Both the position numbers and the translations under genes were made by a program. The notes beneath the pieces were generated by a model. It was given only the letters and a program-made list of their open reading frames with translations, was not told where the DNA came from and did no database searches. Shown here in pieces: positions 7,776-16,923 of a stretch of DNA of 64,000 nucleotides. Location: the NCBI RefSeq assembly GCF_014639315.1, contig NZ_BMFY01000004.1, positions 62,001 through 126,000 of the forward strand, in the 5' to 3' direction. Source of the stretch: Sediminivirga luteola (GTDB lineage: Bacteria > Actinomycetota > Actinomycetes > Actinomycetales > Brevibacteriaceae). Every line of letters begins with the position of its first letter. Position 1 is the first letter of the stretch.

Positions 7776-9075
7776 ACCCACATGACCCTAGCAAGCATTG
7801 GTAAGAATCGAGTTCAGACTGGCCGACCCACTGCCACTCACCGCTCAGACCCGTAGCTTGAACTCGACCAGCCGCAACTTCATGGTTAGGAACCTGGTAA
7901 TGCTGCGAGTTCACTTCCACCATACCGTTCGAATAGAGTCGAAACGTTGCATAGTAAGTAATGGCGCCCGCAACGCAGAACGGGTTTCCAACAATATGCT
8001 CCACCTGGACCTGAGCAAAACTTCCACCGATCTGAACAGAGTGAGGATCAATTCCATCCAAGGGCGCGGTCCGACGGTCGACGGGGCGGCCTTCCTCTAG
8101 AGCGACGGTCTCACCCATTCCTCTCATAACATCCACCCGCTGGCTATCCCAATGCGCCTGGATGTGAACTGCCGTTCGGAAGCTATCCTCCCGGACAGGA
8201 TCCCCGTCAGGAAGCTGGAATCCACGGTCATCGCCCCCATGAATACCATAACCTTCACACCCGAGGCTCTGAATTCCATTAAGGACAATCTGAGCACTTG
8301 GAGCAAAAGTCCGATACGAGCTGGCTGTGCCAGGCTGTTCATTAGCAGCATACGACTGCACCTCCTCAGCAGAGCCTCCCGTAGTTGAGGGAACAGAGAG
8401 CAGCCGGACGGAATCGGCCTCGGCCTCAGAAGTAAATACCTGGTATGCCACTTCTGCATCCGCCATACCATGATCGTCATAGAATGACGTTCCCTCGACC
8501 CGCTCCTTAGCACGCCCTTGACGGGCGACCTCGCGCGCCGCGTCGTCATCCCGCCACACAAGAAGCGCCGAGCCCTCCGCGATGGCGACCCGCGCAAACG
8601 TAGGCTCGAGATCCTCAGTCACGGGATAGTCAACTGCCTCAAAACTGAGAGTGTCCTGCGCCAGCCCCTCGCCATCCCAGACAGGCCGATCACCCGGCTC
8701 TTGCCCATTTAGCTCCCGTGCCGCTCCAGCACGGCTTGACACCGGCGCCAAAATTCCTTGAGCTGTCACCTCTCGACCGCCAGAGTCCACGCCGCGATAA
8801 TTCACCACCCCGTCTCCCTCTTCAAGCCGTTGAAGAGAAACCTCCTCGCCACTCGGATACTCTACAATGATATCTTCATTGGCAAAGTAAGCTTCAAATT
8901 CACCATCAGTGTTAGCAGAAGCCGGGAAGGCAGAGATAAGAAATAGAACACATGAAGCGGAAATTGCGCATGTCGCGCCTTTGTAAAACACTAAAATCGC
9001 ACCATTGACTCGGGGACTGGTCACTAAAACCGTCGGGGGAAGCAACGATTTCGAGCAAGCCCAGATGTTCATCAA
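7744..9075 (-). CDS. Secreted protein with a DUF3238-like C-terminal domain
   Basis: The 443-residue product has a signal peptide (hydrophobic core ISASCVLFLISAF, cleavage near PASA-N, residues 30-54). A GTG at 8991 would give a better-shaped signal peptide than the ATG at 9075. The C-terminal third (about 255-420) resembles DUF3238: HGGDDRGF, then AHWDSQRVDVMRGMGET, then HYQVPNHE, compared from memory with the family's EGDNR and FPAHE positions. The middle is Glu/Ala rich. Base composition is visibly lower in GC than the flanks, with poor third-position GC, a sign of transfer. It overlaps the membrane-protein gene. Confidence 0.6.
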   Translation of the reverse strand: MMNIWACSKSLLPPTVLVTSPRVNGAILVFYKGATCAISASCVLFLISAFPASANTDGEFEAYFANEDIIVEYPSGEEVSLQRLEEGDGVVNYRGVDSGGREVTAQGILAPVSSRAGAARELNGQEPGDRPVWDGEGLAQDTLSFEAVDYPVTEDLEPTFARVAIAEGSALLVWRDDDAAREVARQGRAKERVEGTSFYDDHGMADAEVAYQVFTSEAEADSVRLLSVPSTTGGSAEEVQSYAANEQPGTASSYRTFAPSAQIVLNGIQSLGCEGYGIHGGDDRGFQLPDGDPVREDSFRTAVHIQAHWDSQRVDVMRGMGETVALEEGRPVDRRTAPLDGIDPHSVQIGGSFAQVQVEHIVGNPFCVAGAITYYATFRLYSNGMVEVNSQHYQVPNHEVAAGRVQATGLSGEWQWVGQSELDSYQCLLGSCGYEWLRGTAGN

Positions 9076-9099
9076 TCGAGAGTCAAGGGTTTTACGTCA

Positions 9100-9200
9100 A
9101 CCGGGTGGGGCGGTGAAGTAGCAGAGCCAGGTGGTTCCGCAGAGCCACTCATACCCATATGAACCCAAGGTCAGGTTCCACAGAGGCCAAGAGTTTCTGC
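9100..9200 (-). pseudogene. Remnant of a second secreted-protein / membrane-protein junction
   Basis: On the minus strand one frame reads LTLGSYGYEWLCGTT, matching the end of the intact secreted protein (LLGSCGYEWLRGTAGN). The overlapping frame reads MSGSAEPP, matching the start of the intact membrane protein (MSGFAELP). So the overlap region of that gene pair exists twice, here without the rest of either gene. It lies immediately before the orphan yefM. Confidence 0.65.
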
Positions 9201-9260
9201 TATTGCCTGCGCTACGACCGGCTCCCGGCGACGAGCCCTGAGCACCCGCGCGCGCGAACG

Positions 9261-9533
9261 ATGAACGCAAACGCGAACCGAGCGTCGAGATCGCCGGAAT
9301 CGCGTGCCCGGTATGCCGAGGTGTTGAGTTCGGTGACGGAGAACCACGACGAAGTGGTGGTGACACGGGCAGGACAGAGGCCGGTCGTCATCGTGTCCCT
9401 GGACGAGTACGAGTCCCTGCGCGAGACCGTTCATCTGATGCGCTCGCCCGCAAACGCGCACCGTCTGCTCGATGCGATAGAACGACTCGAAGACAGCAGC
9501 GCCAGCAGGGAGCACACTTCGCGGGAGGCTTGA
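9261..9533 (+). CDS. Orphan YefM antitoxin with rebuilt C-terminus
   Basis: The 90-residue protein is a close paralogue of YefM at 6522: ESRARYAEVLSSVTENHDE, VVVTRAGQRPVVIVSLDEYE and HLMRSPANAHRLLDAIERLE are nearly the same. It has no toxin downstream. Its last residues (HTSREA) and stop are read from the same DNA (TCGCGGGAGGCTTGA) that follows yoeB in the first copy, so yoeB appears to have been deleted and the reading frame closed by former spacer. No TGTACA operator precedes it, and no good ribosome binding site is visible. It could still neutralise YoeB in trans. Confidence 0.85.
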   Translation: MNANANRASRSPESRARYAEVLSSVTENHDEVVVTRAGQRPVVIVSLDEYESLRETVHLMRSPANAHRLLDAIERLEDSSASREHTSREA

Positions 9534-9535
9534 GC

Positions 9536-11194
9536 TCAGCAGTCCGGGGCGTCGTCGGCACCGGGGATCTGAGCCGGAAGCCGGCCCCGGGCGGTGAGTT
9601 CTCCGGCGACATAGGCGGCGACCGCGTCGAGCGCCTCGGGTCCGTCGTGATAGACGGCGAGCTTGGCCGCGGCGTCACTCTGCTCGAGGATCCACGGGGC
9701 TCCCAGCGACACCGCGAACGCCGCATCGCCCGCGCCGATGCTGCCCCTCCCCAGGACGACGGCCTCCGCTGCGGTATCCGTGACCTGCACCCCGCGCTCG
9801 CCCAGCGCCCCGGCCAGCCACTCCCGTACACCCGCATCGGCGCCCTGGAGCCGGACCTCCTCAGGCGGTTCTTCCAGCCGGCACTGCCCGGCGACGACGG
9901 TGAGGGACCGCTCGGCCAGTAGCGTCCGCAGCTCCCCGGGCGAAGCCTCCGCAAGGCCCGGATCGCCGCCCAGCGCGGGCAACTCCGCAATCGAATCGGC
10001 CTCCCCGGCACGAGCGGTCCACAGCTGCAGTGCCACCACGCGTTCAGCGGCCGTCTGCAGCCGGTCCGCGTCCAGGTCTCCGCTTTCCAGGGCCGACAGC
10101 ACGGCCCGGTGCGCCGCCACCGGGTCCGGCGGCATGAGCGCCAGATCCGCGCCCGCGTTCAGAGCCCGCACCGTCTCCTGGCCCGCCTCGGGAGCAGCCT
10201 GCCGGGCAGCGGCCATGTCCAGCGCGTCCGTGACGAGCACCCCGTCGTAGCCAAACTCCTCCCGCAGCAGCCGGTAGGCGCGCGGCGCCATCGACGCCGG
10301 CACGCCGTCAGTCTCCGCGAAGGCGATGTGGCCCACCATGACGCTGGCGACCCCCGCTTCGATAGCGGCCGCGAACGGAGGGAACTCACGCTCGCGAAGT
10401 TCCTCCATCCCGGCGCCGAGCTCACCGGCCTCATGATGCGTGTCCACCGTGAGCGCACCGTGCCCGGGGAAATGCTTGGCGCTGGCGGCCAGCCCCGCGC
10501 CCTGCTGCCCGCGCACCGCGGCGGCTGCGATCCGTGCCGCCAGCCCGGGATCGTCCGAGGCGGCCCGCACGCCGATGGTGATGTCCCGCGCGCCGATGGT
10601 GACATCGGCGGTCGGCGCGAAGTTCATGGTGAAGCCGAGACCCCTCAGCTCCGCGGCCTGCGCGTGGATGCTGGCGGCCGTCAGCGCCTCGTCGCCCGCG
10701 GCGCCGTGCGCCATCAGCGGCGGCATCGTCGCCGCCGCGCCGCCGAGGCGTTCGACCGGGCCGCCTTCCTGGTCGACGCTGATGAGCACCGGGGCCTCCC
10801 TGTCCTCGCCGGCGGCGGCGAGGCCGGCGGTGACGGCGCGGACGTCATCGGCGTCCGGGCTGCCCGGCAGCGCCGCGGACATCACGATCGCCCCGGCGAG
10901 ATGGTGGGAACGGATCAGCTCGGCGACATAGCCGGAGTCCGCTCCGGCGGTGGCGACGATGACGCTGCCCGCCAGTTCCTCATCGTCCATCCCGGCGACG
11001 ATCTCCTGGGCTCGTTCCCGGTCCTCTCCGCTCGGCCCCGGTGGCAGCTCGGCCTCCTGCACGTCGCTGTCCTCGCGCCCGGCGGCGTCGCCGGGCGGGG
11101 AGGGCTGGGCGGCCCGCTGTCCCGGGGGCATCGAGCCGCCCAGCAGAACGGCCAGGACGAGCGCGCCGAGCAGGACCAGCAGGCGGGAACGCAT
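9536..11194 (-). CDS. nagZ: Beta-N-acetylhexosaminidase, glycoside hydrolase family 3
   Basis: The 552-residue protein begins with a signal peptide or anchor (LLVLLGALVLAVLLGG) and so probably acts outside the membrane, releasing GlcNAc from muropeptides or glycans. The GH3 NagZ signature is intact: VDQEGGPVERL (140-150), KHFPGHG (240-246), the DTHH loop (251-254) that supplies the NagZ general acid His, and VTDALDM with nucleophile Asp323. The C-terminal part (about 420-552) is an extra GH3_C-like domain. TACGAT lies six bases before the ATG, so the mRNA may be leaderless. It converges on the orphan yefM, two bases apart. Confidence 0.9.
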   Translation of the reverse strand: MRSRLLVLLGALVLAVLLGGSMPPGQRAAQPSPPGDAAGREDSDVQEAELPPGPSGEDRERAQEIVAGMDDEELAGSVIVATAGADSGYVAELIRSHHLAGAIVMSAALPGSPDADDVRAVTAGLAAAGEDREAPVLISVDQEGGPVERLGGAAATMPPLMAHGAAGDEALTAASIHAQAAELRGLGFTMNFAPTADVTIGARDITIGVRAASDDPGLAARIAAAAVRGQQGAGLAASAKHFPGHGALTVDTHHEAGELGAGMEELREREFPPFAAAIEAGVASVMVGHIAFAETDGVPASMAPRAYRLLREEFGYDGVLVTDALDMAAARQAAPEAGQETVRALNAGADLALMPPDPVAAHRAVLSALESGDLDADRLQTAAERVVALQLWTARAGEADSIAELPALGGDPGLAEASPGELRTLLAERSLTVVAGQCRLEEPPEEVRLQGADAGVREWLAGALGERGVQVTDTAAEAVVLGRGSIGAGDAAFAVSLGAPWILEQSDAAAKLAVYHDGPEALDAVAAYVAGELTARGRLPAQIPGADDAPDC

Positions 11195-11237
11195 GCGCCC
11201 ATCGTAGAACGGCGCAGCATGGGCGGTCCGGTGCCTG

Positions 11238-11281
11238 GCATACTGTCCTGGACCGGGAAGCATGCTGTCCTGGACCGGGAA
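11238..11281. repeat. Tandem 22-bp direct repeat, two copies
   Basis: Two adjacent 22-bp units (11238-11259 and 11260-11281) differ at one base and share the core CTGTCCTGGACCGGGAA. They lie between the divergent nagZ and YbdK-type ligase genes, about 45 bases before the ligase start, so they may overlap its promoter. Confidence 0.85.
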
Positions 11282-11326
11282 CGCCCTTCCGCGGCCCCTT
11301 TTACGCCCATCGAGACGAGGAGCGCC

Positions 11327-12481
11327 ATGGCCATCGAGTTCGCCCCTTCGGCCCGCTCCACCATGGGCGTGGAGTGGGAACTCGCGCTGATCGACCGGGC
11401 CTCCGGTGATCTGATGCCCGTCGCGGAGCATGTGCTCCAGGCGGTGTGCGGGCAGGGACAGCAGGAGCATCCGCGCATCAAGCAGGAAATGATGACCAAT
11501 ATGGTCGAGGTCATCACCGGGGTGTGCCGGACGGCGGCGGAGGCCCGGGCGGACCTGACCGCCTCGGTCACGGAGCTGCGGCAGGCGACCGATCCGCTCG
11601 ATCTGGAACTGCTCAGCGCCGGCACGCATCCTTTCGCGCAGTGGGCGGAGCAGCGGGTCACGCCGAAGCCGCGCTACGCCGAGCTGATCAACCGCACCCA
11701 GTGGTGGGGCCGGCACATGATGATCTTCGGCGTGCACGTGCACGTCGGCGTCGATCACCGGGACAAGGTGCTGCCCATCCTGAACTCCCTGCTGCGGTAC
11801 TTCCCTCATCTGCAGGCACTCTCGGCCTCCTCACCGTACTGGGGCGGCGCGGACACCGCCTACGCCTCGAACCGGGCGATGATGTTCCGCCAGCTCCCCA
11901 CCGCGGGACTGCCGTACCAGTTCCGCCGCTGGGAAGAGCTGGAGCATTACACCGCGGACATGCTCACCACCGGCGTCATCGATGAGTTCAACGAGATCCG
12001 CTGGGATCTGCGGCCGGCGCCGCATCTTGGCACCATCGAGATGCGGGTGTGCGACGGGGTGCCGACGCTGGACGAGATCATCTCGCTGGCGGCGTTCACG
12101 CAGTGCCTGGTGGACGACCTCAACGAACGGTTGAGCGCCGGGGAGGACCTTCCGACCATCCCGGACTGGTTCGTCACGGAGAACAAGTGGCGGGCCGCGC
12201 GGTATGGCATGGAGGCCATCATCATCACCGACGACGCCGGCAATGAGCGGCTGGTCACGGAGGATCTGGCGGATGAGCTGGAGCGACTCCAGCCGGTGGC
12301 GGAGCGGCTGGACTGCCTGGACGAGCTGGCCGGGGTGTGGGACATCGTGAAAGCCGGCGCCTCGTATCAGCGCCAGCGTGCCGTGGCGATGCGCCACGGC
12401 GGGAACCTGCGCGCCGTGGTCGATTCCCTGGTCGCGGAGATGAAGGCGGACCGGCCGCTACCGGACTTCAGCCGCAGCTGA
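11327..12481 (+). CDS. Carboxylate-amine ligase, YbdK type (glutamate-cysteine ligase family 2)
   Basis: The 384-residue protein starts at an ATG after GACGAGG. It carries the GCS2 fold: STMGVEWELALID (metal/ATP-binding Glu), a RYAELINRTQWWGRHM segment, FGVHVHVGV, SASSPYWGGADTAYASNRA, and LGTIEMRVCDG. Members ligate glutamate to cysteine weakly in E. coli (YbdK). In actinobacteria related proteins contribute to low-molecular-weight thiol or amide synthesis. The true acceptor is not evident. It is a single gene with a repeat-containing promoter region. Confidence 0.85.
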   Translation: MAIEFAPSARSTMGVEWELALIDRASGDLMPVAEHVLQAVCGQGQQEHPRIKQEMMTNMVEVITGVCRTAAEARADLTASVTELRQATDPLDLELLSAGTHPFAQWAEQRVTPKPRYAELINRTQWWGRHMMIFGVHVHVGVDHRDKVLPILNSLLRYFPHLQALSASSPYWGGADTAYASNRAMMFRQLPTAGLPYQFRRWEELEHYTADMLTTGVIDEFNEIRWDLRPAPHLGTIEMRVCDGVPTLDEIISLAAFTQCLVDDLNERLSAGEDLPTIPDWFVTENKWRAARYGMEAIIITDDAGNERLVTEDLADELERLQPVAERLDCLDELAGVWDIVKAGASYQRQRAVAMRHGGNLRAVVDSLVAEMKADRPLPDFSRS

Positions 12482-12536
12482 CCCGGCACCGCCGAGGGGT
12501 GCCCGGAACCATCGAGGCGGCACCGCCGGTGCGCGC

Positions 12537-13133
12537 CTATCGGGCGAGCTCGGCTTCCAGGCGGGCGCGGTGCTCGGGCCAGGCGGCGGCGAAACCGGGA
12601 TGCAGCGGATAGTCAGTGACCTCGCCCAACGGCACCCAGCGCAGTTCCACGCTCTCGGGGTCGTTGACGTACTCGTCCAGTCGCTCCCGGGCGACCGCCA
12701 GGACCGTGGTGTAGCTCCACACGTCCTTGTCCAGCACATGCGTGCCGATGATGCGGACGTCGGCGCCGTCCAGGCGGGGCACGCCGGCCTCCTCGTGGCA
12801 TTCGCGCAGCGCGCCGGTGACCGCGTCCTCACCCACGTCGAGCGCACCGCCGGGGATGCCCCAGGTGCCGCCGTGGGCCGACCACGCCACCCGGTGCTGC
12901 AGCAGCACGCCACGGCCGGGATCGCAGATGAGCATGCCGGCCGCGCCCAGACGGCCCCAGTACCTGCTGCCGTCTGGCGCCTCTACCCAGCCGTCGCCGG
13001 CACGGCGGTGCAGGCGCACCTCGGGAGGCGGGCCTGCCGCACCGGACGTTCCGGACACGGATTCCCGGTCGCGACGCGGCTCCCCGGCGGGCGTCCCCGG
13101 TTCCGGTGTCACGGCGGGCTCAGACAAGGACAT
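12537..13133 (-). CDS. Nudix hydrolase
   Basis: This 198-residue protein contains a complete Nudix box at about residues 96-118 ([20 protein letters not shown], then AGV), matching G-x5-E-x7-R-E-x2-E-E-x-G. It would hydrolyse a nucleoside diphosphate linked to another group. The first 40 residues are a Pro/Glu/Arg-rich extension. Its ATG lies inside the end of tsaD (14-base overlap), so it is probably the last gene of the alr-tsa operon and translationally coupled. The substrate is unknown. Confidence 0.88.
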   Translation of the reverse strand: MSLSEPAVTPEPGTPAGEPRRDRESVSGTSGAAGPPPEVRLHRRAGDGWVEAPDGSRYWGRLGAAGMLICDPGRGVLLQHRVAWSAHGGTWGIPGGALDVGEDAVTGALRECHEEAGVPRLDGADVRIIGTHVLDKDVWSYTTVLAVARERLDEYVNDPESVELRWVPLGEVTDYPLHPGFAAAWPEHRARLEAELAR

Positions 13134-14358
13134 CCTCCACGTCCAGCGAGGAGATCGCGCCGAAGTCCTGCGCCGAGGGACTCTGGCCGCGACGGACCAG
13201 CTCCGCGCCGAGAGCGGCGATCATCGCGCCGTTGTCCGTGCACAACGGCAATGGCGGCACCCGCAGCGCGATGCCGGCCTCCTCGCAGCGTTCGGCCAGC
13301 AGCTCCCGCAGCCGGCGGTTGGCTGCGACTCCGCCGCCGAGCAGCAACCGGGGGATGCCCAGGTCGCGGCAGGCCAGCACCGCTTTGGCGGTGAGGACGT
13401 CCACCACGGCTTCCTCGAAGGAGGCGGCCACATCGGCCAGCCGCAGCTCCTCGCCATCCCGTTCGGCCTGCTCAAGGCGGCGGGCCACGGCCGTCTTCAG
13501 CCCGGAGAAGGAGAAGTTGTACCGGTGGCCGCGTTCCGGCCTCAGATCGTCCGCCCGGGAAAGGCCGCGCGGGAACCTCAGCGCATCGCGCCGGCCCGGC
13601 TGGCCGTCGTCGGAGTACGTCCCCATCGCCGCGGCAGAGATGCTCGGGCCGCCCGGGTAGGGCAGGCCCAGCAGGCGCGCGGTCTTGTCGAAGGCTTCCC
13701 CGGCGGCGTCGTCGATGGTCGCGCCGAGCAGTTCCACGTCCTGGGCGACATCTCGCAGGACCAGGATCTCCGTATGCCCTCCCGAGACCAGCAGCGCCAC
13801 GGTGGGTTCGGCGTCGAGCGTGCAGGCCTCGTCCAGGAGGTCCACCGCGACGTGCGCCACGAGGTGGTTCACTCCGTAGACCGGCACGTTCAACCCCTGG
13901 GCGAGGGACTTGGCGGCTGCCACGCCCACCATCAGCGCCCCGGACAGGCCGGGCCCGGCGGTGACGGCGATGCCGTCCAGGTCCCGCAGGCTCACGCCCG
14001 CCTCGCCGAGGGCTCGCTGGACGGTGGGGGCGAAGGCCTCCAGATGCGCCCGGGAGGCGACCTCCGGGACGACGCCGCCATAGCGGACGTGTTCGTCCAT
14101 GCTGCTGGCGACGGCATTGGCCAGCAAGGTGCGTCCGCGCACGATGCCCACACCGGTCTCATCGCATGACGTCTCCACCCCGAGGATGAGCGGCCCTGCC
14201 CCGTTCGGGGCGGCACCGAGCGCGGGCACGGCGCTGTTCCCGGCGGCGCGGTGCACCGGCTCGGTCCTTTTCGTGGCGGCGTCCTGTGCCGGCGCGCCGG
14301 ATGCAGAGGAACCCGGCCGTGGTATGGGGCTGGCCGCCGTGCCGGTCACTGCGCTCAT
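13120..14358 (-). CDS. tsaD: tRNA N6-threonylcarbamoyladenosine transferase TsaD
   Basis: TsaD (Kae1/Gcp) transfers threonylcarbamoyl from TC-AMP to A37 of ANN-decoding tRNAs with TsaB and TsaE. The core shows [42 protein letters not shown], the metal-binding [22 protein letters not shown], and [14 protein letters not shown]. The 412-residue product has a roughly 55-residue Ala/Pro-rich N-terminal extension not usual in the family. The start ATG overlaps the SRPBCC stop by four bases (ATGA), indicating coupled translation. Confidence 0.95.
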   Translation of the reverse strand: MSAVTGTAASPIPRPGSSASGAPAQDAATKRTEPVHRAAGNSAVPALGAAPNGAGPLILGVETSCDETGVGIVRGRTLLANAVASSMDEHVRYGGVVPEVASRAHLEAFAPTVQRALGEAGVSLRDLDGIAVTAGPGLSGALMVGVAAAKSLAQGLNVPVYGVNHLVAHVAVDLLDEACTLDAEPTVALLVSGGHTEILVLRDVAQDVELLGATIDDAAGEAFDKTARLLGLPYPGGPSISAAAMGTYSDDGQPGRRDALRFPRGLSRADDLRPERGHRYNFSFSGLKTAVARRLEQAERDGEELRLADVAASFEEAVVDVLTAKAVLACRDLGIPRLLLGGGVAANRRLRELLAERCEEAGIALRVPPLPLCTDNGAMIAALGAELVRRGQSPSAQDFGAISSLDVEDVLV

Positions 14359-14882
14359 AGGCCGTGCTCCTGGGCAAAGCGGGCCGCCAGCTGACGGTAC
14401 TGGTCCTCGAGCCGCTCCATATGGCTCTCCGGATCCTCTGGCAGCGCGATCCGCTCGGCGTAGGCCTCGAAGCGGTCCGCGAAGTACTCCAGGACGGGCC
14501 CAGCCTCGGCGATCTCCTGCACGTCCAGGCCGTCGTCCGAGGGGACGAAGGTCATGGTGAAGACGATGACGTCGTCGTTCACCGTGGCGCCCAGCCGCCA
14601 GCTGGCGGAGAAGTCGATCTCGCCCTCCGGGCCGGCCTGGCCACCGAACTCGATCAGCACGGCCTGGCCGGGTTCGCACGCCACCACCAGCCCGTACCCG
14701 GCGTCGCCGAAGTCCAGGAGCCCTGCATCCTCATCGAGCCAGATCCACGGCGCGAACCACTGCTCCGTGGCCCGCGGCCCGGTCAGCTGGGCCCACGCCT
14801 GCTCCGGGCTCAGGGCCGGCCGGCGCTCGATGATCAGATCGACGCCGCCTTCCCACAGTTGCAGGCGCGGTGCGGTGTTCAT
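14355..14882 (-). CDS. SRPBCC / AHSA1-like domain protein
   Basis: The 175-residue protein has the START/SRPBCC pattern: [34 protein letters not shown], a beta-rich middle ending [13 protein letters not shown], and a long C-terminal helix. Such proteins bind small hydrophobic ligands or act as Hsp90-activator-like factors. It sits between rimI and tsaD with 12-base spacing on one side and a four-base overlap on the other, so it is fully embedded in the tRNA-modification operon. Its function there is unknown. Confidence 0.75.
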   Translation of the reverse strand: MNTAPRLQLWEGGVDLIIERRPALSPEQAWAQLTGPRATEQWFAPWIWLDEDAGLLDFGDAGYGLVVACEPGQAVLIEFGGQAGPEGEIDFSASWRLGATVNDDVIVFTMTFVPSDDGLDVQEIAEAGPVLEYFADRFEAYAERIALPEDPESHMERLEDQYRQLAARFAQEHGL

Positions 14883-14894
14883 ACCGGGAGCCTA

Positions 14895-15374
14895 TCAACG
14901 TGCACGGACATCGAGCCGCATGAGTACGGCGGTGACGTCATCGGCGTAATATCCGCGCCTGCGGCCCAGCACGGTGAAGCCCAGGCTCTCGTACAGGCGC
15001 CGGGCCGGTACCGCGTCCTCGCGGACCTCCAGCATGAGACGGGTGGCACCTTGACCGGCGGCAGCGTCGATGAGGGTGCTCATCAGCGACCTGCCCACGC
15101 CGCGTCCCTGCACGGCGGCATCCACGCCCACAGTCTGCACGTCCGCGTCCGGGCCGGAGACCGCCAGGCCCGCGAAGCCGCGGACCCGGCCGGCGTCCTC
15201 GGCGACCCAGTAGGACCGGCCGGCGGTGGTCAGCTCGGCCCAGAACAGCTCGGGGGCCCAGGCATCGGCGGCGAACAGCTCCCGGTCCAGTCTCACGACC
15301 TCGTCGACGTGCCACCAGCGCATGGGCTGAATGCGCGGCGTATGGTCCGGCGGAACGGCGGGAGCGGGGGGCAT
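14895..15374 (-). CDS. rimI: Ribosomal protein S18-alanine N-acetyltransferase
   Basis: The 159-residue GNAT protein has the acetyl-CoA loop VQGRGVGRSLM, followed by LMLEVREDAVPARRLYESLG and FTVLGRRRGYYADD, the RimI signature. RimI acetylates the N-terminal alanine of S18. Its position between tsaB and tsaD is standard in actinobacteria. The start shares one base with the tsaB stop. Confidence 0.92.
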   Translation of the reverse strand: MPPAPAVPPDHTPRIQPMRWWHVDEVVRLDRELFAADAWAPELFWAELTTAGRSYWVAEDAGRVRGFAGLAVSGPDADVQTVGVDAAVQGRGVGRSLMSTLIDAAAGQGATRLMLEVREDAVPARRLYESLGFTVLGRRRGYYADDVTAVLMRLDVRAR

Positions 15375-16057
15375 CAGCGCAGGCGCCGCGTCCTGGCGGG
15401 CTGCTCGGCGGCATCGGGGCGACGCAGATACTCCGGTCGCGGTGGCAGGAGATCCTGGCCGGCGGCCAGCCGTAGAACGGCGACGGCGCCGAGATCCTCT
15501 GCGCGGGGGTCCAGCAGGGATTCCTCTGGGAAGCCGGGGGCTCCGAGGACGTCCGGATACAGCGCGAACCCCCTGCCGGCGCGCACCTCACCGGGCATGA
15601 GCGTGGCAGCCATCGCGGCGGGAGCGGACACCTCCGGTCCCTCGATCCGAAGCGGCGCGCCGGCAGCGTCCATGCCGCGGTAACGGGACCAGTAGACCTC
15701 TTTGCGGCGGGCGTCGGTGGCAACGGTGACGAGCGCCTCCGCATCGCCGGCCCGGGCCAGCGCTGCATGGGCCAGAGCATCGGCGCTGTGCACTCCCCCG
15801 ACCGGCACGTCCAGCGCCAGACCGAGCCCGATGGCGGCGGCGATGCCCACCCGCAGACCGGTGAACGGCCCGGGCCCGATGCCCGCGACGATGCGGCGGA
15901 TCTTCTCGCGGTGCCCGCCCAGCAGTTCCTCCAGAGCGGGGGTCAGCAACTCGGCGTGCCGTCGCGCAGCCGGCTCATGCCAGGCGGCGACGGTCGTCCC
16001 GTCGTCGGCGAGGAGGGCCGCAGAAGCAGCGGCGGAAGTGTCGATGGCGAGCAGCAC
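15374..16057 (-). CDS. tsaB: tRNA threonylcarbamoyladenosine biosynthesis protein TsaB
   Basis: The 227-residue TsaB is the non-catalytic ASKHA partner of TsaD. Visible signatures are LLAIDTSAAASAALL at the start, RHAELLTPALEELL, and GIGPGPFTGLRVGIAAA. It begins with GTG, and TACACT lies exactly six bases upstream, implying its own leaderless promoter despite the operon. This agrees with the 134-base gap that separates it from tsaE. Confidence 0.93.
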   Translation of the reverse strand: MLLAIDTSAAASAALLADDGTTVAAWHEPAARRHAELLTPALEELLGGHREKIRRIVAGIGPGPFTGLRVGIAAAIGLGLALDVPVGGVHSADALAHAALARAGDAEALVTVATDARRKEVYWSRYRGMDAAGAPLRIEGPEVSAPAAMAATLMPGEVRAGRGFALYPDVLGAPGFPEESLLDPRAEDLGAVAVLRLAAGQDLLPPRPEYLRRPDAAEQPARTRRLR

Positions 16058-16191
16058 CGCTCCAGTGTACCGAGGGTCCTGACGGGAGACCCGGGCGCAT
16101 CTCAGAGCACTAGTAGCCGACGAAGAACGCCGTCAATCGCAATTAATCCGAGAGGATCCAGTGTTCCGACCTTCCGAACCAGACGCCTCAT
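16058..16191. promoter_or_regulatory. Gap between tsaE and tsaB with an internal promoter
   Basis: This 134-base stretch is AT-richer than its neighbours and interrupts an otherwise overlapping operon. It holds the TACACT hexamer just upstream of the tsaB GTG on the minus strand. No gene is visible. Confidence 0.45.
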
Positions 16192-16923
16192 CTAGGTATG
16201 CGGCGAAAATCCGGCGAGGGCTGCGGCCAGGGCTTCTCGCCGGGCCGCCCAGGCATCCCCAACGGCGCGAACGGTGAGCAGGCGCGGCTCGTCCAGGACA
16301 TCCGTCAAGCCGTGCTCACCGGGTGCGGCCTCGGGTTCCGCCGCATCGGCGCGATCGGTGCCGTCCTTCTCCAGTGCGATCCCGCCGGCCGGCCGCACGC
16401 CCGTGCCGCGGACGCAGGGATCGCCGGAGCCGGCGGCATCAGCGGAGCGCCGATCTTCCTGCCGGACGGGCTCCTCAGCCTCCCGCAGCGCCTCGCGGTC
16501 GATGACGACCTCAAGCCGGGAGGCCGCCAGCTGCTCAGCTTTCCCCTCGCCCCATTCGACCACCACGACCGCACCGCTCAGCTGCGAATCGAGATCCAGA
16601 TCGTCCAGCTCCTCCGGCCCCGAGAGGCGGTAGGCGTCCACGTGCACCAGACCCGGGCCGTCTGCGCGAGGACGGTGTTCCCGGGCGACGATGAACGTCG
16701 GTGAGGTGACCCGGCCGCGCACGCCCAACCCCTCGGCCAGGCCCTGGGTGAAGGTCGTCTTCCCGGCTCCGAGCCCGCCGGTGAGGATCAGCAGATCACC
16801 GGCACGCAGCAATCCGGCCAGTCGCAGCGCGCAGGACCGCATGGCCGCGGCATCGGCGATCTCCACGCGCAGCGGATCATCCGCCGCGGCTGCGGCCCGT
16901 TCCCCTCCGGCGTTCACGTCCAC
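16192..16923 (-). CDS. tsaE: tRNA threonylcarbamoyladenosine ATPase TsaE
   Basis: TsaE is the ATPase that drives the TsaBD complex. The Walker A motif GGLGAGKTT is at 49-57, VTSPTFIV follows, and HVDAYRLSG and VVVVEWGEG form the later conserved blocks. At 243 residues it is longer than usual (about 150) because of an inserted charged segment around residues 150-205 (EEPVRQEDRRSADAAGSGDP onward). The start overlaps the alr stop by 10 bases. Confidence 0.92.
   Translation of the reverse strand: MDVNAGGERAAAAADDPLRVEIADAAAMRSCALRLAGLLRAGDLLILTGGLGAGKTTFTQGLAEGLGVRGRVTSPTFIVAREHRPRADGPGLVHVDAYRLSGPEELDDLDLDSQLSGAVVVVEWGEGKAEQLAASRLEVVIDREALREAEEPVRQEDRRSADAAGSGDPCVRGTGVRPAGGIALEKDGTDRADAAEPEAAPGEHGLTDVLDEPRLLTVRAVGDAWAARREALAAALAGFSPHT

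Noticed and set aside
10109-11326. N-terminal extension of the YbdK ligase frame to 10109, and of nagZ to 11809
   Set aside because: Both long frames run antisense through the neighbouring gene. The internal starts at 11327 and 11194 have a ribosome site and a TAnnnT promoter respectively.
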